The position numbers were made by a program, and so were the translations under genes. The notes beneath the pieces are model-generated. The model was not told the origin of the DNA. It saw only the letters and a program-made list of their open reading frames with translations, and did not search any database. Shown in pieces: positions 10,659-24,772 of a stretch of 64,000 nt of DNA (position 1 is its first letter; each line of letters starts with the position of its first letter). The DNA lies in assembly GCA_017165825.1 (NCBI GenBank), contig CM029386.1:12420682-12484681 (forward strand). Direction: 5' to 3'. The DNA is from Hepsetus odoe. Lineage: Eukaryota; Chordata; Actinopteri; Characiformes; Hepsetidae.

Positions 10659-12495
10659 ATATACAAGCCATCCTGGGTTCAGCAAGAAGGTTACAAGCCA
10701 TCAACACAAACCCATCTTTTCCTCAAAGTAATATGAAAGCCACATTGGAATCAAGCCTTTATGGACCAGCAGTGAGATTCACTCATCAAAAATGACTCAT
10801 TTAAAATTCCAGGGTCATTTTGAAGCAAGTTCTCTTTTCTAAATGGCGACTACAGTTGAACTGCATGTGGCATTTGCACATATACAGGAAATGTGGGTGA
10901 TCATGACTACTTTTTGACTTTTGCAGGTTGAAACAGCAAGACACTAGACAGCAGTACAGCTACAACGAGGTACTGAAGTACAGCCAGCATACTGCCTCCA
11001 CACTGGCCCACATTTTATACCACCGCTTTCGTCAGCTTTAAAGCTGACAACACCATCCAAACATTTCACACGCCTTAGAACTAAACCATATGTCAAGCTC
11101 CTTTATCACGTAGGTGGTGCAGTTGTCTGCAAAAACTTTACATCTTAATTATAATTAATTAAGATACAATAGTTAGTAATGCTGCAGAACGTGTTCAATC
11201 CTGCTATCGTTCAGGATCTGTGGGTTAAAGGTTGCGGATGTAAATATAGCATAAGCTCTCTAGCGTAACCATGAAACCCAACCCTAAGTCCCGGTAGAGA
11301 GATGACCTTCGCATGCGACACAGTGAGTGCGTGTGTGTAGCATTACTACCTGACACTGATTAGTGGCAAACATGTGAATGTTGACCGCTTTCAATTCATG
11401 GGTTGAACTTGAGGTCAGATCTAGTAAATGACATAAGTGATTTTGACATTCATTAGTGAGCAAGACCCTCAGTGTGTTGAGCTCTGCAGTCATGCTCAGA
11501 CTTTCAGAAGAAAATCTAAATCTGAAAAGGCAACGCACCCTGCTCGTCCTAGCAAATTGATCCGTTTTTTTTTTTTAAACAGGTGGTGCTGAAAGGAGCA
11601 GGGAAGAAGCTGAGCCTTCTGGGAGTAAGTGTTGAATTTTTTTCTTATGTAAAGCGCATGTCATTACTCAAAGATACGACTTGTGTCCAAGTTTGGTTTT
11701 TGTTTTTTAACCTACCACGTGTGTTTTGCTTGATTTAAGTATCTGTGAAATGGTATCTGTATATGACGACTGTTAAACACCAGCAAAATGGCAACTAAAA
11801 CGTCACGCACAGATTTATCAGGCCATCACATGCAAACAATGATAAGCATCGTCAGAGTCTTTTCTAAAACCTTGGGCATTTGAACCTGAGCATTTGTGTT
11901 TTCTGTTCCTTGCAGCAGCCTTGTGCAGTGTGCCTCGAGGAATTTAAAGCCCGAGATGAGCTGGGCGTGTGTCCATGCTCACACACCTTCCATAAGAAGT
12001 AAGTGCAAAATAAACGCAGACTGAAGCAACAGTTTGACCAAGTTTACCAGAAGTGAGCGCCGAAAGACTGAGACTGGTCGACATGCTCGAGGTCTTGAGT
12101 GAGGGGCTTTGGCTGGAGGCACCAGGCATTTGTTTGAGCACAGATATGATTTCATGAGTGCCAGCTTCTGATGGTTCTCTGTGTCTGCAAGATGTACTTA
12201 CAAGTCATCCAAGAATAGCTTAAAAGGTTGCTCAGAAGCTTCTTGCCTGCAATGGAGATTATATTATGCTTTGATTCACTTCCCCACATTCATTGACGTT
12301 TTCTTTTTGCGACACACTGAGGTTTTTTTTTTTCCCCCCCTTTTCTTTCAATTTTCCACTGCTCTTTTCAGGTGCCTGTTGAAATGGCTGGAGATCCGCA
12401 GTGTCTGCCCCATGTGCAACAAGCCAATCATGCGACTCCACAGCGACAACGCTCCACGTGGGGCAGAAGGGCCGCAAGACCCAGAGGAGGTGTGA
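10225..12495 (+). CDS. rnf122: RING-H2 membrane E3 ubiquitin ligase, RNF122/RNF24 family
   Basis: There are five coding exons: 10225-10391, 10927-10969, 11583-11624, 11916-11998 and 12372-12495. All have GT-AG introns and the frame closes exactly. Starting at ATG 10225 the protein is 152 residues, against 155 that I recall for human RNF122. A start at ATG 10282 (MTSEDLYYLPLN) gives 133. The GC(L/F)CGLGL peptide lying before the second ATG is shared with RNF122, which favours the longer start. Order: short lumenal N terminus, one transmembrane helix (LNVYVIVLGIGLFVFMLSVI) followed by FCCYL, linker, then a C3H2C3 RING-H2 (CAVC ... CPCSHTFHKKC ... CPMC) that recruits an E2 for ubiquitin transfer at a membrane. 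RING and linker look closer to RNF122 than RNF24 by eye, though the LHS...RG..GP tail recalls RNF24. The family is certain; the paralog is not. Confidence 0.85.
10606..10657. repeat. (CA)n microsatellite in RING-gene intron 1
   Basis: About 20 CA units lie 215 bp after the first coding exon's donor site. Confidence 0.95.
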
Positions 12496-13203
12496 CCCTG
12501 TAAAACGTAACGACCACTCCGAAAAACTGTCTGGCCCACGGCCATGTTTAATTATCGCCAGTTCTGCCACCATTGGAGCACAAGATCTTACCCACTGCCT
12601 CCAGAGGAGATGAAACTATTTTATGCACCAATCTGTGGAGGTCTAGTGGGCAGCCTGCTAGATCACAAACAGGGGCAAAGAGTAACATACAAATGCCTCA
12701 ATTCAAGAACTAACACTTGATTGGCAAAGCCAAAAATAGCCACCCGATTTACTCCACTACGATCTGTGAACAGGCCAGGGATCCTCAGCGACGCACAAGA
12801 TGCGCGTTCTAGGTAAGGTCGGAGGTCAAGAGCGAGGTAAACACTTAAGAGGTTGTCTCTAAGCAACCAGCTAATGAGGAATGGCACTGAACTGGAGCGA
12901 GTGCATGCAATGCACTGTTGCCCGTGAGGACAGTGCAAGCAGAATGGTGTAACTGCAGAAGAGCGAGTCTGCTATGTACCGATGTTTCAAGGCTTTAGAG
13001 TGTAGGTCAAGTGTATTGTCTGTTCCACTGGTACTACAAGTCTTTACTTGGGCCTTGTCTTGTGCTTCTAAGAAGAAAATATTAAGATATCAATTAGTAA
13101 CCAGCAGTTACTATGTACTTCCCCTTTATGAATATGTAACAAGGTCTAAATTGACATCTCCCTCCTTTTTTCCTCGTCATTTTGTATGGTTTGATGTTTT
13201 TTG

Positions 13204-13209
13204 AATAAA
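13204..13209 (+). promoter_or_regulatory. AATAAA poly(A) signal of the RING-H2 gene
   Basis: The hexamer lies 709 bp after the stop codon, giving a 3' UTR of about 0.73 kb. It is about 320 bp from the stop codon of convergent pdcd11, so the two 3' UTRs are close or overlap. Confidence 0.7.
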
Positions 13210-13529
13210 AATTTCATGTTTTGTGGTTAAGTAAGGACATGAGTATTTGATTTCATTCAAAATGTTTTTCCTTCTCAAAAAAGCTACATTTTCCACAGTT
13301 TGTTACAAACGCTTGTATTAATGATGCGGTCCATTTGTAAAAAAACAAACAAACAAAAAAAAAAAGCAAACTGCCCAGCTTCTTGATCATTTGTCTGATA
13401 AGATAAGAAATTTGAGTCAAATAATTTACCCCAGAAACAGGATAAACTAGGTGAAGATATTTCCTAATCCCCTGGATTAGCATTGTGTGTATCATATTAG
13501 TTCAAATGGGTTCAAAATGGCTGCTGGTT

Positions 13530-15953
13530 CTAGCTAGTGGCCTCGGTTCCCTTGGCTTCCACATACTCCAGAGCTTTCAGCTTGACTGCCTGGATGCTCT
13601 CAGGTGTTCCGTGCTTCTTCTCATAGTCCAGGTAGCGCTTGAAGAAGAATTTGATCTTCTTTACTGATACGCTCAGGTTAATCACCCGGTCAAACAGGTC
13701 CCTACAGGAAAGGAAAAAAAAACAAACCCTCGTCACACACCCAGTTCAAATTTCATTTAACCATAACCTGAATTTGGATATTTTAAAGAAATTGAAAATG
13801 GCCTGAGGTTTAATTTGTGTTACACTTCACTGATCCACTTTAAAAAGCTCCTGTTTTTCTTACCTACAAGCATCCAGAACATTTTTCCCCATGTAGAAAA
13901 CAAACTCTTTTCACAGATTAACCCAGAGTAACTGCAGATTTAACATCTGATGTCGGTTTATTTAATTTCTCTAGAGATACAAGGTCAATGAACCAGTCAT
14001 GTCAGAGAGATTTGCGCAATTTGCATGTCTTACTCATTGAAACTGAACAGAAAAACTACACATGAGGTGCGTTAGATTACTTTGATGATTAACAGTTTAA
14101 CAGCGCAAGGGGCAGCCGTACCCTTGAGCAAGGTACCGAAGCAAACACTGCTCCCCGGGCACGTTAAATAGCTGCTCCCTGCTGCTTGGTGTGTATCAGT
14201 TAAATGCAGAGGTTGCATTGCGGTTCACTGTGGGCTGTTTAACAATGCCAAAAATAGTCACTTTCACTTTTTCATCTCGCTTAAATACATTTCCCAGTGT
14301 GAAGCAAGTGATGATTCATTCATGCAGTTTGCAATATGCTAATCTGACTATGAATTTATCTTAATTTCTTACCATAGCCTTGCAATTTAAGTTCAAACCT
14401 AAAGCTATTAGTAGAAATTGCACAAATTCACTAAATGTATTCACTAAACCCTTGCCAACTGTGATAAAGGGATATTTTACCATTTGAAGTAAACAATGAC
14501 TATAATGAAAAGATTCTGATTTCTACAGCATGTAAAAGCTTTTACATCAAATGGTTATGTAAAACTGGTCCCTTAAACATTATGATAAAACTACTATAAA
14601 ACAGGCTGGAGGGAAAATAGTTCCGGTAGGAACATTTGATTATGTAACTTAGCCAGCATTTTACCATCTTTAACACGGTGTTTAAAACAGCCGGTAATGG
14701 AAATGATTATGCTTGTCCTGTATGCAACTTCGTAAGGTTATAGCATCAACATTCAACACACCTGACGTCCTTTTGTGAGCCGTGCTTCACCATCAAGTCT
14801 ATGAAGACAGACCACAGGTCTGTGCGTTTCGGGTAGCTGCTGAGGACCTTATCAAACATGGCCTTGGCTTTCTCCGTGTTGCCATACTGAAACTCCAACC
14901 GGGCAAACTTGGCGATCAAGTCCACATCTGTAATGGAAAGAAATGAGGGGTGAAACTGCGGCAGTGCATAGTCAAAACAGACGGCATGGCTTGAGTAATG
15001 TAATGCTTTAATGTAGTGAACCAGGTAACGTAAGCTGTAGCTAGAAAGTGAGAAGCACTCACGGTCTTTGTTGGAAAGGCTCTGGAGGGCCCTCTGGAGG
15101 AGAGCATTGGCAGCTTCGCTTTGCCCCTGGCGCAACAAGAAGGAGCCATAACTTTGCCACACAGCTTTCTCCTGCCTGAAACGCTTGACCATGTTCTTAT
15201 ACAGGCGTTCTGCTTCCTGCACACACAAACACAAGCATCACTTCAGCTGACCAGCTAATGTTAAGTTTGATTACTAGGATCAGCGGTGGCCTAGTGATTA
15301 AGTACTAGGCCCCAAGATCGTGGGTGTGAATCCCAGCCAATTAGGTTGCTCTGAGGTACACCTGAGCAAGTTACCGTCCCCATCACTGCTCTCTGGGCGC
15401 TTTAAATAGCCGCCCCATGCTGCACGATGTGTAAGGGTTAAATGCAGAGACTGCATTTCGTTGGGGTTCACTGAGTGTTGTCATTGTGAATACACAGCAC
15501 AACTGGTCACTTTCACTTCCGGTTACTTGAGATGGCGATTTGTTAATAAAGCACTTGGCTAGCAAATTACGACAAAGCCTCCTGTCAGGCTCTGTTCTTA
15601 GTGGTAACGTTGACTCACTTTCACATGTACATTCCATCAACATTTCGTTTGATATTGTGGTTGAGCCAGACCACAGGAGGAGTTTAAAACTCCCTTAAGC
15701 GCAGGCTGACTGGATAGTTAAAAGCCATCAAGATGTTATCTGCTACTGGCTCTCTGGGTCTGCAGTGTGAAGAAGCAGTCTCACCTTGACCTTGTTTGAC
15801 TTGGCATAGATATCAGCCAGCTGCTGGTAGACAGGCATGGGTTCGCAGTACTGAATGGCTCGCTCAAACACCTTCTGCAGACTCTCCTCTGTTCCATACA
15901 TGTTTTCCAGGTTTAGCAAAGCCACCCACACATTCAGCTTCTCCTGCTCCTCC

Positions 15954-15993
<40 letters not shown>

Positions 15994-18900
15994 AATTAAA
16001 CAGCCACGAATGATGAGAGATAACCCAAAATATACAATGCAGAGATTCGGTACCATGGTTTTAGGGATTTTACCAACAGTGAAATGGTCCAAAGGCTTTC
16101 ACACTACCGTGAAATGTACGGCCACACTAAAATGCTCAATCCCTTAAACTCTGATTAATGAAGGGGTTAACATTCAGACACTTACATGTTTAGAAACTTG
16201 CTGTCCATTTTCTGTTTTTGCAATAAGTTTCATTTATAATAAAATGTTGAAAGCAACATTCATGTAAAGGGAAACAGCATTTTGAAAAGACTTTCTGAAA
16301 GACAAATCTATCGACATTGTGCTCACGTTCATGTATCTCTGAGCATTTTAACTTCTTACTAATGAAAGCACTAAACTACACCAATAAGATTGATGTCTGC
16401 TGATGCTCGGTCATCTCTAAATTTGTGGATTATAAAAGAAAAGAACAGCCCAGACTGTTCCTATGCCGTCAGATGCTGCATGAACTCAGAACGTCTACTG
16501 CAAGTTTAAATGATGGGAACGATGCCCAGCAGCAGCTTCTGATGCACTTCTGTTTTAGAAAGGTGCTTTAAACTTCATGGGATTACTCAGCTTTGTTACC
16601 GAGACATGAACAATGTAGCGTACCCACCTAAAGGAGATGGTTTTGAGGGCCCTCTCGGCCACTGCACGAGCCTGCTCGATTTGCGTGGCCTGCAGGTGGA
16701 AGGCCATGTACTGCAGCCAGAGCAGCGAACTGTCAGGGGAGGAGAGGAGCAGACGCTCAAACGCTGCAGAACTCTCCGGCCGAGCAGACGAGTCCATTAG
16801 CTCCGCCTCCAAACGGCTAAGATTACGCTCCGCTTCCTGGTGCGCCTTTTCAATCTCTCGTCGAGACTTCTTCACCGCCTTAATAAGGAGAGTGAGAAAG
16901 TTTTAATGCTTAAAAAGCTTTGGTTTTAACTGATAACTGGTTAAGTGTGTGCAAAGTGTAAACAGCAATAAAAGGTATGAAGAGCTAGTGTAGAATGTAG
17001 GGATGAATTCAAGAAATATTCTTATTGAGACAACTTATAAATACGCTCCAGTTTAAAAACGAACTTAGTAACATGTTAGAAGCCAACAAAGGAAGAAAAC
17101 CTTTAAATTCTACGTGGACTGGATCATTATCTACAAGCAAAGCATTTCAAGATCACTACCTTCTAAACTTCAAATTTTTTTTATTTCATTTTTAACAGAT
17201 ACGTCACGCAAATGTATCTGAAACCAAATTGACTCACCTTTTTTTGAAACCATGCATTTTGTCTCACCTTGCTTTGATGGTCTTCCTCTTCGTCGCTGGA
17301 ATGATGGGTGTTTTCAGCCGTAGAGGCAGGTTTGAGGGAGTTGAGCTCAGTGTCCCAGGAGAAAGCAGTAGCTACCTGAAGCCTGTCACGCTCTTTCTCC
17401 TTACTTTCCCCCTACGCACACACGAAACATCGTCATCGGCACGCCGAAACAGAAGCACAATTCATATGAACGACATAAAAAGTGAACTTGAGCATAAGTA
17501 TGTCTGATATTTCCATAGCTCACATTTTTCTTTACTGTCTCAGTCTCCTCTTCTCTAAAATACACTTCAACTCCGCTGTCGAAGTCTTCAGTCTGGGATT
17601 TCTTCTGCGCTTTCGCCTTCATTATTTTCTGCGTTTTCTCTGTCGAATCTTTTCCTGATTTCTTCAGTTTCTTCTTTTCCACTCCATCCTATAGAGACAA
17701 CCAGATCATGAAGTCATTCATGAAAAGCACCAACAGTGTCCCTTTCAAAAGGATCTTTGACTTTATTCTTTAGCTAATTAAAAAAATAAATAAATAAATA
17801 AAAAACCCCATCCCTACTCAAACCCTTCACCTTCATACACCTAAAGGAAGAGATTTCTATTCTTTGAGCAAGAACATTTAATAATTTGGTTTTAATAAAG
17901 TCATAGAGGCCAATCTGTTCCAGGTGCCGACTTAAAGTGGGGGAAGAATGTTATAATCAGTTTGAATAAAAGTAAATGAGCACATTTTTAACAAAACACA
18001 CCACATACCAAACGATCATGATGCTCGGAATACATTTCTGAAGAACTTATTTTAATCAACCCCCCTGTCACACCCTACCTGTTTGTTCTCGGAGTTCTTG
18101 CGCTTCCTGTGTGTCTTTTTATACTCCTCTTTTTCTTTTCCCCTCAGACGCAGTGGGAGCCCAAGGGATTCAGGGAGAATGTCGGCTTTCCCAGTGTCCT
18201 CTGGGAGTAGCGAGAGGTCCACATGGCTCCTCTCTACGTCAATACTGTACAAGCATGAATCCAACACCAGAGTCAAACTTAAACCCATGCGTTTGGAAAT
18301 ATGGCTAACCATGCAATAAAACAAGCCACCATGGAATGAGATTTTAATAATTATTGCTGTTATTCAGTAATAAATGTTGTAACTAACCTACTAGATTGCT
18401 TTGTTAAATCACGTTAAAATCACAAAGTATTTTAAACACTGACCACTTAAATTTAAACGATTTATTATATTTCATTAACTTTTTACAGTAGTTTCCCCAT
18501 CAACAATCTTCAGGAGATCCTATTATTTCTTCATTTTTAAGCCACTTAGAGACGAGTTCAAGTTGGGGAGAAATACTATAAAGATGCAGTACTCAAATGT
18601 CTTTATAGCATAGAAAAGTGATTTTATGTTTCTGGGAACGCTCATTCTAAACGAAAATCTAATGCATGTCCTCATCTGATTTTTTAAGAAAGAAGTATGT
18701 TTCAGCTGCCACTGTTTTTGTATCCCCAGTGTAAGACTTCAGGAGTTGATACTGGCTGTGAAAAAAATAAATAAATAAAAAAAATTAAAAATTACCTGAC
18801 AACTTTGACTGTGAGCAGTGCATTCTGGGAGATGTGTTCAGCGAACATTTTGGAATCAGTCACATAGTAGTTTGTGGCATGGTGGAACAAGACTCTTCCC

Positions 18901-21900
18901 GTTACTGATCTCGATAACCTTCCAAAAAAAATAAAAAAGATTATATATATCAAGATATCTTTAGGAAAAACAGGTTAAGAAGTCAAAGGTAGTGCCAACA
19001 TCTCCTTTATGGAATAAAAAAAGGAGTTAATACTTCACAAATATTCCTTTATCTCCCACGTTCTTGACATAACCTCGGATGATCTGTCCCTCCTGGAGCT
19101 CTGTGACGGAGTCGATGTCAACATCCTTAACTGGCAAGTCCTTCCCACTATGGATCCTGTGTAGTTTTAGCCAAAGTGAAGTTAAAAACCTGTTAATCCT
19201 TTGTTTTATATTTACCATGTACTAATGCAGATTTATTACACTAAAACTATCAGACACCACTCTGGCACACTCACAGTCAAGACTAAAATAGCTTTACAAG
19301 ATGGCTTATGGGATCTGCAATGATTAAAAAATTATTATTTTTTTTTTATATAAAGTCAACCTCACTTTTGAGGCTTTTAATTACTTAATTCAAGACTTTA
19401 AACACTGAATTACATTCAACATTTGTTTATCTGCATCTCTATATTATTCTATTTCCTTTCATAAACTGTGCTCTAGGAGCCAGACTTTCTAACAACTCTC
19501 TTCTTAAATGTAATCCCATTCAGTAAATCTTTCAGTTAAACTCACTTTACGTCACATTTGATGGAACGTCTGTTAAGTGCTCTATAAATAAGTATTTTTA
19601 TTGAAGCTGGGGAACGGGTAATGAGCATTTTATTTGTCAGCAGTTTGTCCTGCCTCGGATTAAGCTTGATGCTCCACTTATATCCTAAATATGGTTTCTA
19701 CACAAAAAACCTTAGTTGGAAAAACAAGCTCCTCAATGCTTGAGTACCTGGACAGACGCAGAGACACAAGAAACTTTCTCTCCTCTTCCTCCTTAAAGAT
19801 GCAGCATCTAAAAAGGCACACAAAGGCAGAGTAAAGTAATTGGACTGCAGAACTGGCTCCGATTTTCACACATCTAGCAAAGGATCAAGGAAAAAAGAAA
19901 CCTTCTCCATTATTAATCAAACATACGCAGACCGACCTGACCACCTGGTCTTCTTTGTACTGTTCCAGTGGGTTTTCTGTGTACAAGTCTGACAGATCCG
20001 TTATGGAAACTAAGCCAGAACTCCCAAATGGCAGTTTCAGCACCAGTCCCAATTGGGGGTGGATTTTCCGAACGGTTCCCATGGTAACAGCTCCCTTTTC
20101 AAGCTTGTATATCCCTACAGTAGCAGCACACACAGGAAGTGTAAAGGTGGTCCGTGGGAAGAGCTTACAAAGTGACATTACGATCATAAAGTGCATTGTT
20201 CATAACATGACATGTTTCCTTACACAGCAGAAAATGGTTAAACCAAAACCCAAAAAAAAGAAAAAACAAAAAAACAAAAAAAAAACCCAAACAGAAGCCG
20301 GTACAGTACCAGGAGGCACAGAGACTATACAGAGTTTAGATCATGTGTGTCAAACTCAAGGCCCACATCCGGCCTACGAGATTAAATTTTTTTTTTAATT
20401 ATATCAAAAAGTTAAAATATCAGTTTTTCCACACACACATATATATGTGTGTGGAAAAACTGATATTTTAACTTTTACTTAAAAGCATAATTTTTATTTA
20501 TATGATATTTTTATGGAGAGCAAAATATTATCTGTGTTATTTTAGTTATTTTAAGGTGATTTATTTTGGAATAATATTGTATCCTGTCTGTTTCGATTCA
20601 TTCTTCTGATGCTTTGCATACATTTCTGAATCACTTATTTTAATCAAACCAAGTTATTCCCCCACAGACACACACAACCTGTTTGAAATTCATATTTCTG
20701 TTCAAAAAACGTTTAGTTTTAGTGTGTTGGCCTGCTGAGTTTTGGCCCCCGGTGTGACTGAGGGGATTGACACCCCTGGTCTAGATTATAGTTGCCAAAG
20801 CAGTTCCAGTTTGTGTCGTTTATTTAGGCGACATGAACGTTTTTTGAGCTGCTGCTCTAATTGCACTCCTGGATCTTCTAAGGCCCCGTTTGTACCCATC
20901 GCCCATTTTGTTCATGATTCAAAAATGACAGTAGTTGGCTGATCATGCTGGAAACCTCACCTCACCAGCTTAAGATGGTGGGCTGGCAACTTAAATTCAC
21001 TGATAATATTGGGGACACATTACATTAACCATGGTGTAACGTGCCCCCATGTGCAGTGTTTTTCTGACATGAAGTCGATATTTTTGGTGTCTGTTGGGAT
21101 ATTATACATGGAACAGTTTCTTTAGAAACCTGTGTGATCTCTGATAAGTAAATAAAACAGTTGAAAGTTTTGAAAACCTTGGGGAATGCTTTAAAATGTT
21201 ACCTGTGAGTGAAAGGAAGAGGCGGTCATGTTTTTTGGGACAGACACCGACCACTTTTGCAGACACGCACTGGCCGGTTTTGAAGAGCTTTTGAGGATTT
21301 TTCGCTTCCTGAATCACAAAACACAACCTTCAGTAGAGCCATAATTACTGCCCACTTATTCTAGTTAACAATCAGCCAACGTTGTTTCCATCAAAATACT
21401 TCCCCAAAGTTCTCCCACCCTATGCAAACCACATCCGGATTTTTATTAAGGTGCATTAACTATTTAGACTTCACTTCAATTGCAAACTAATGAAGCAGAA
21501 ACAGAAAAGTTGAGAGTTCAGTTAAAATGATTCTGTATAGGAAGCACTAATACATGGTGGCGAAGTCTTGCAAATGTAAACCACCCTTTACTGCTGACCA
21601 ATTTACTTCATAAACATAAATCCAAAAAAAGACTCAAGGTGAACCCACCCGAGGTTTGTTGATCATGGCCAGCAACTCTACTGTTCCAGTGATGTTTGGA
21701 GACACCGTGAGCTCCAGGCATTTCAACTGTGGTATGTACTGGAAGAAAGCGACAGTAATTTAAAAATGCTCCCGACACATACCTCTTATCTCCTGAAACT
21801 TATACACACCAACGCATTCACACAGGCACTTTTTACCTTGGATACAAAGCATGTGAGCTCATGTCCAGGTTTGAATCTCTCCAGTTCGGGTGCACTTTCC

Positions 21901-24731
21901 ATTGGGTTGACCTCAACATCAGTAGTTAGCTTTCTGAAAGTGTGTGAGACAAACACTGAGTAAGCTCTTAAGTGGAAATGTGTGTAAGCTAACGAAGTAG
22001 ATCATTCCGGAGACATTAAATGTACCACAGCAGGTGGACTGTGTTTACCTGGGAAGAAGAGTAAGCTCAGGCAGAGAGAAGACAAAGTTGGGATGACTGA
22101 TGGGAAGGAAGCTGTAATGCAAAATAAAAAGATGATTAGTAACTCAAACTTTCATTTTAATCCACTGGCAACTACAACTACAGCTGTAGTCAGGGCTGAG
22201 CGATATGGCAAAAGCACGATTATAGAATACACGATGGAAATAAGCAAAGGTCCGGACAAATTAATACCCAACAGGCACCTGGCAATCTCCCTTTCTACAC
22301 CTGTACCACACCTCAAAGTGAAAGTGACTGTCATCATTGTGAAACACAGCACAGCACATAGTGTGACCACAAAATTCAACCTCTGCTGTTCACCCATACA
22401 AACTGTGTAGCAGAGGGGAGCAGTGATGGGCATGGTACCTTGCTCAAAAGGTACCTCGAGGTAACCTACTGGTCTGGGAACTGAGCCCACAACCTTCTGA
22501 TCCTGGGATCAACATTTAAAAAGCCAGTTTGTGTTGAAGAATATTGTTATTGCTAACTTTAGCGATTAAAACTTACTGGTGCAACAGTGTTTTTAGCACA
22601 AACTCTTAAGACATGTAAAGGCCTTCTAAAAACTCAGGCGAGCTTCTACAAAACATATGCGAGGTAATCGAACTTGCCTGTGTCCACGGACTTCACGGCC
22701 ACCGATGACCCTTGCCTTGAGCGCTGTGCCAACTTTTAGAGATGATGTTGGGAAGCTGCCCAGTTGTGGCGACTCTTGAATTTCAGAGACGTGGACACTC
22801 CCAATTATCCCGTCCTCCATGGTGAGAAGCACATGTGTGGGTTTGACTGTTTTGACCTTGGCGGTCACCAGATCCCCAACACTGTATTTGTGTTTTGGGC
22901 CTCTGCTCTCAGACGTCGTGCGCTCACGTTTATTCGTTAAGATCCGCCAAGTAACAAGAGCCCTTCCCCCAAAGTCTTCACTGCTTGGGTCGGTTACTGA
23001 CACAGTCAAGTTGCTGCCCACATTCAGTTTCTCTGAGTCAAAACGAAAAGTTTCATTTAGGTGGGTGGTTGTGGAAATTATGGTCAAATGACCAGTGTCA
23101 CCTAGTGAGATGACAGCAAAGTCTTCGTCCACGTATTGCACTGTAGCGATGTGCTGAGAGTCCTTTGCCAACTAGAGAAAGAGGAGGGAAAAAAAAACCA
23201 AAAACACAGTATTTACTGCCAATATCCTATAATCCATCAATTACTGAAGCTTCTGCCAGCTCCCCAACTGCATTTATTGTCTTTAATTCATAAATTCTCA
23301 GCGAATGAAGAAAACACTACTCACAGTTTTCTTTTTTGCCTTGAGCTTAGGCAAGAGAGACACATGCACCTGAGGGGTCAAAAGATCAACATGCAGCACC
23401 ACAGCAGTGACCTGGTATCCTGGGGTGACGTTAACACCTATAAAAAAAACATTTACACATAAATTGTGTGTCACAGCCTTTCTTTAACAATTCAAGTCAA
23501 TGAGTGAATTAAAAGTTTCAGAACTCCTAGAGGCCACAGATCACAAAAGCCAAGTGTGATACTGAAATCAGTCCTGTGCCTAATCCGATTTAAATGATCC
23601 AGCTCATGAAGAACATCAGCTAAAGATGATGAGAGTGCAAAAGAGAGAATGAAACCGAGTATGGATGATGGATAAGCCATACTCCTATCTTCATCATTGT
23701 TTTCCAACTTCAGACCTTGTGTGACAGGAGTAAATGCTGACCTGTAATGTGGTACTTGGAGGCCAACACGGTCACTTGGTTGAGCTGATCTGAGGTCAGG
23801 CTGATAGAGCCATCCTCTGTGGTTTCCTTGATGGTCATCTTCAATTTTTCCCCCAGTGACACGGAAGAAAGCTGCACCAGCAAATCGGAATCATCTTGAG
23901 GAAGGAGAAAGAAAAAAAAACAAATAAGAAGTGAACATTTACATTATACAACAGCAGTAAGCAGGTTTCCATTCAAGCTTTGTACTGCCTGCACTGGCAT
24001 TTGACATTTTTCAAACAGCACCCTTTCCAGCCACGACAAAGTTCACGACAAAGTTCACACTTCCTGTATTTAACACAAATATCTGTACTTTCTACTTCTA
24101 CATTTTCAAATGAAAAATGAAAACCGAGAAGTTGACCCGACCACAGAGAAAAAGCGTGTTATAATTTTTAGCCACCAGCCTTAAAGTTGTTTATTCATCG
24201 TTTTCTGTAGTTTGTTCCAACTGTAGCTGAAGATAAAATGATTTGAAATTCTACTGAATTACATTTGTCTTTTAAACAGCTGGTAAGGCGCTACTTTTTA
24301 ATTTTCCATTTCGTACGTCACTTGATTAAAGGAGTTAAATCAGTGCTTTTACTTTTATCAGACCTGTACTTCGAGCAGGTAGGGGAGGAGAGGATGTTAT
24401 CCAAGCTAACATCCATCTTGGACAACACCTCCCACATCCAGCATGAGACTGTACGAGCACTGAGCAGCTCGTTCAGCAGCAGACTGTTACACCCGCAGTG
24501 TAAGAAGGAGCTACCGCAGGTCATTCCTACCTGCAGCCATCAGACTCCACAACTCAACCCAGCATTACTTATTCATTATTACTATTATTATTACTACTAT
24601 TATTACTTTTATTTATTTATAATTTACTAATATATTATTATTATTATTATATACTCACTGTGTATCTTTCCTGTCTTATATTCTTTATTTCTTTGTTAAT
24701 TGCCCTGTAAATATGTATATACAGAGCTCTA

Positions 24732-24772
<41 letters not shown>

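Noticed and set aside
15282..15360. Possible tRNA gene with A- and B-box-like motifs
   Set aside because: The head is degenerate, cannot be folded into a convincing cloverleaf, and continues into the SINE body shared with seven other copies.
22152..22490. A 112-codon minus-strand frame
   Set aside because: It lies mainly inside a SINE copy within a pdcd11 intron.
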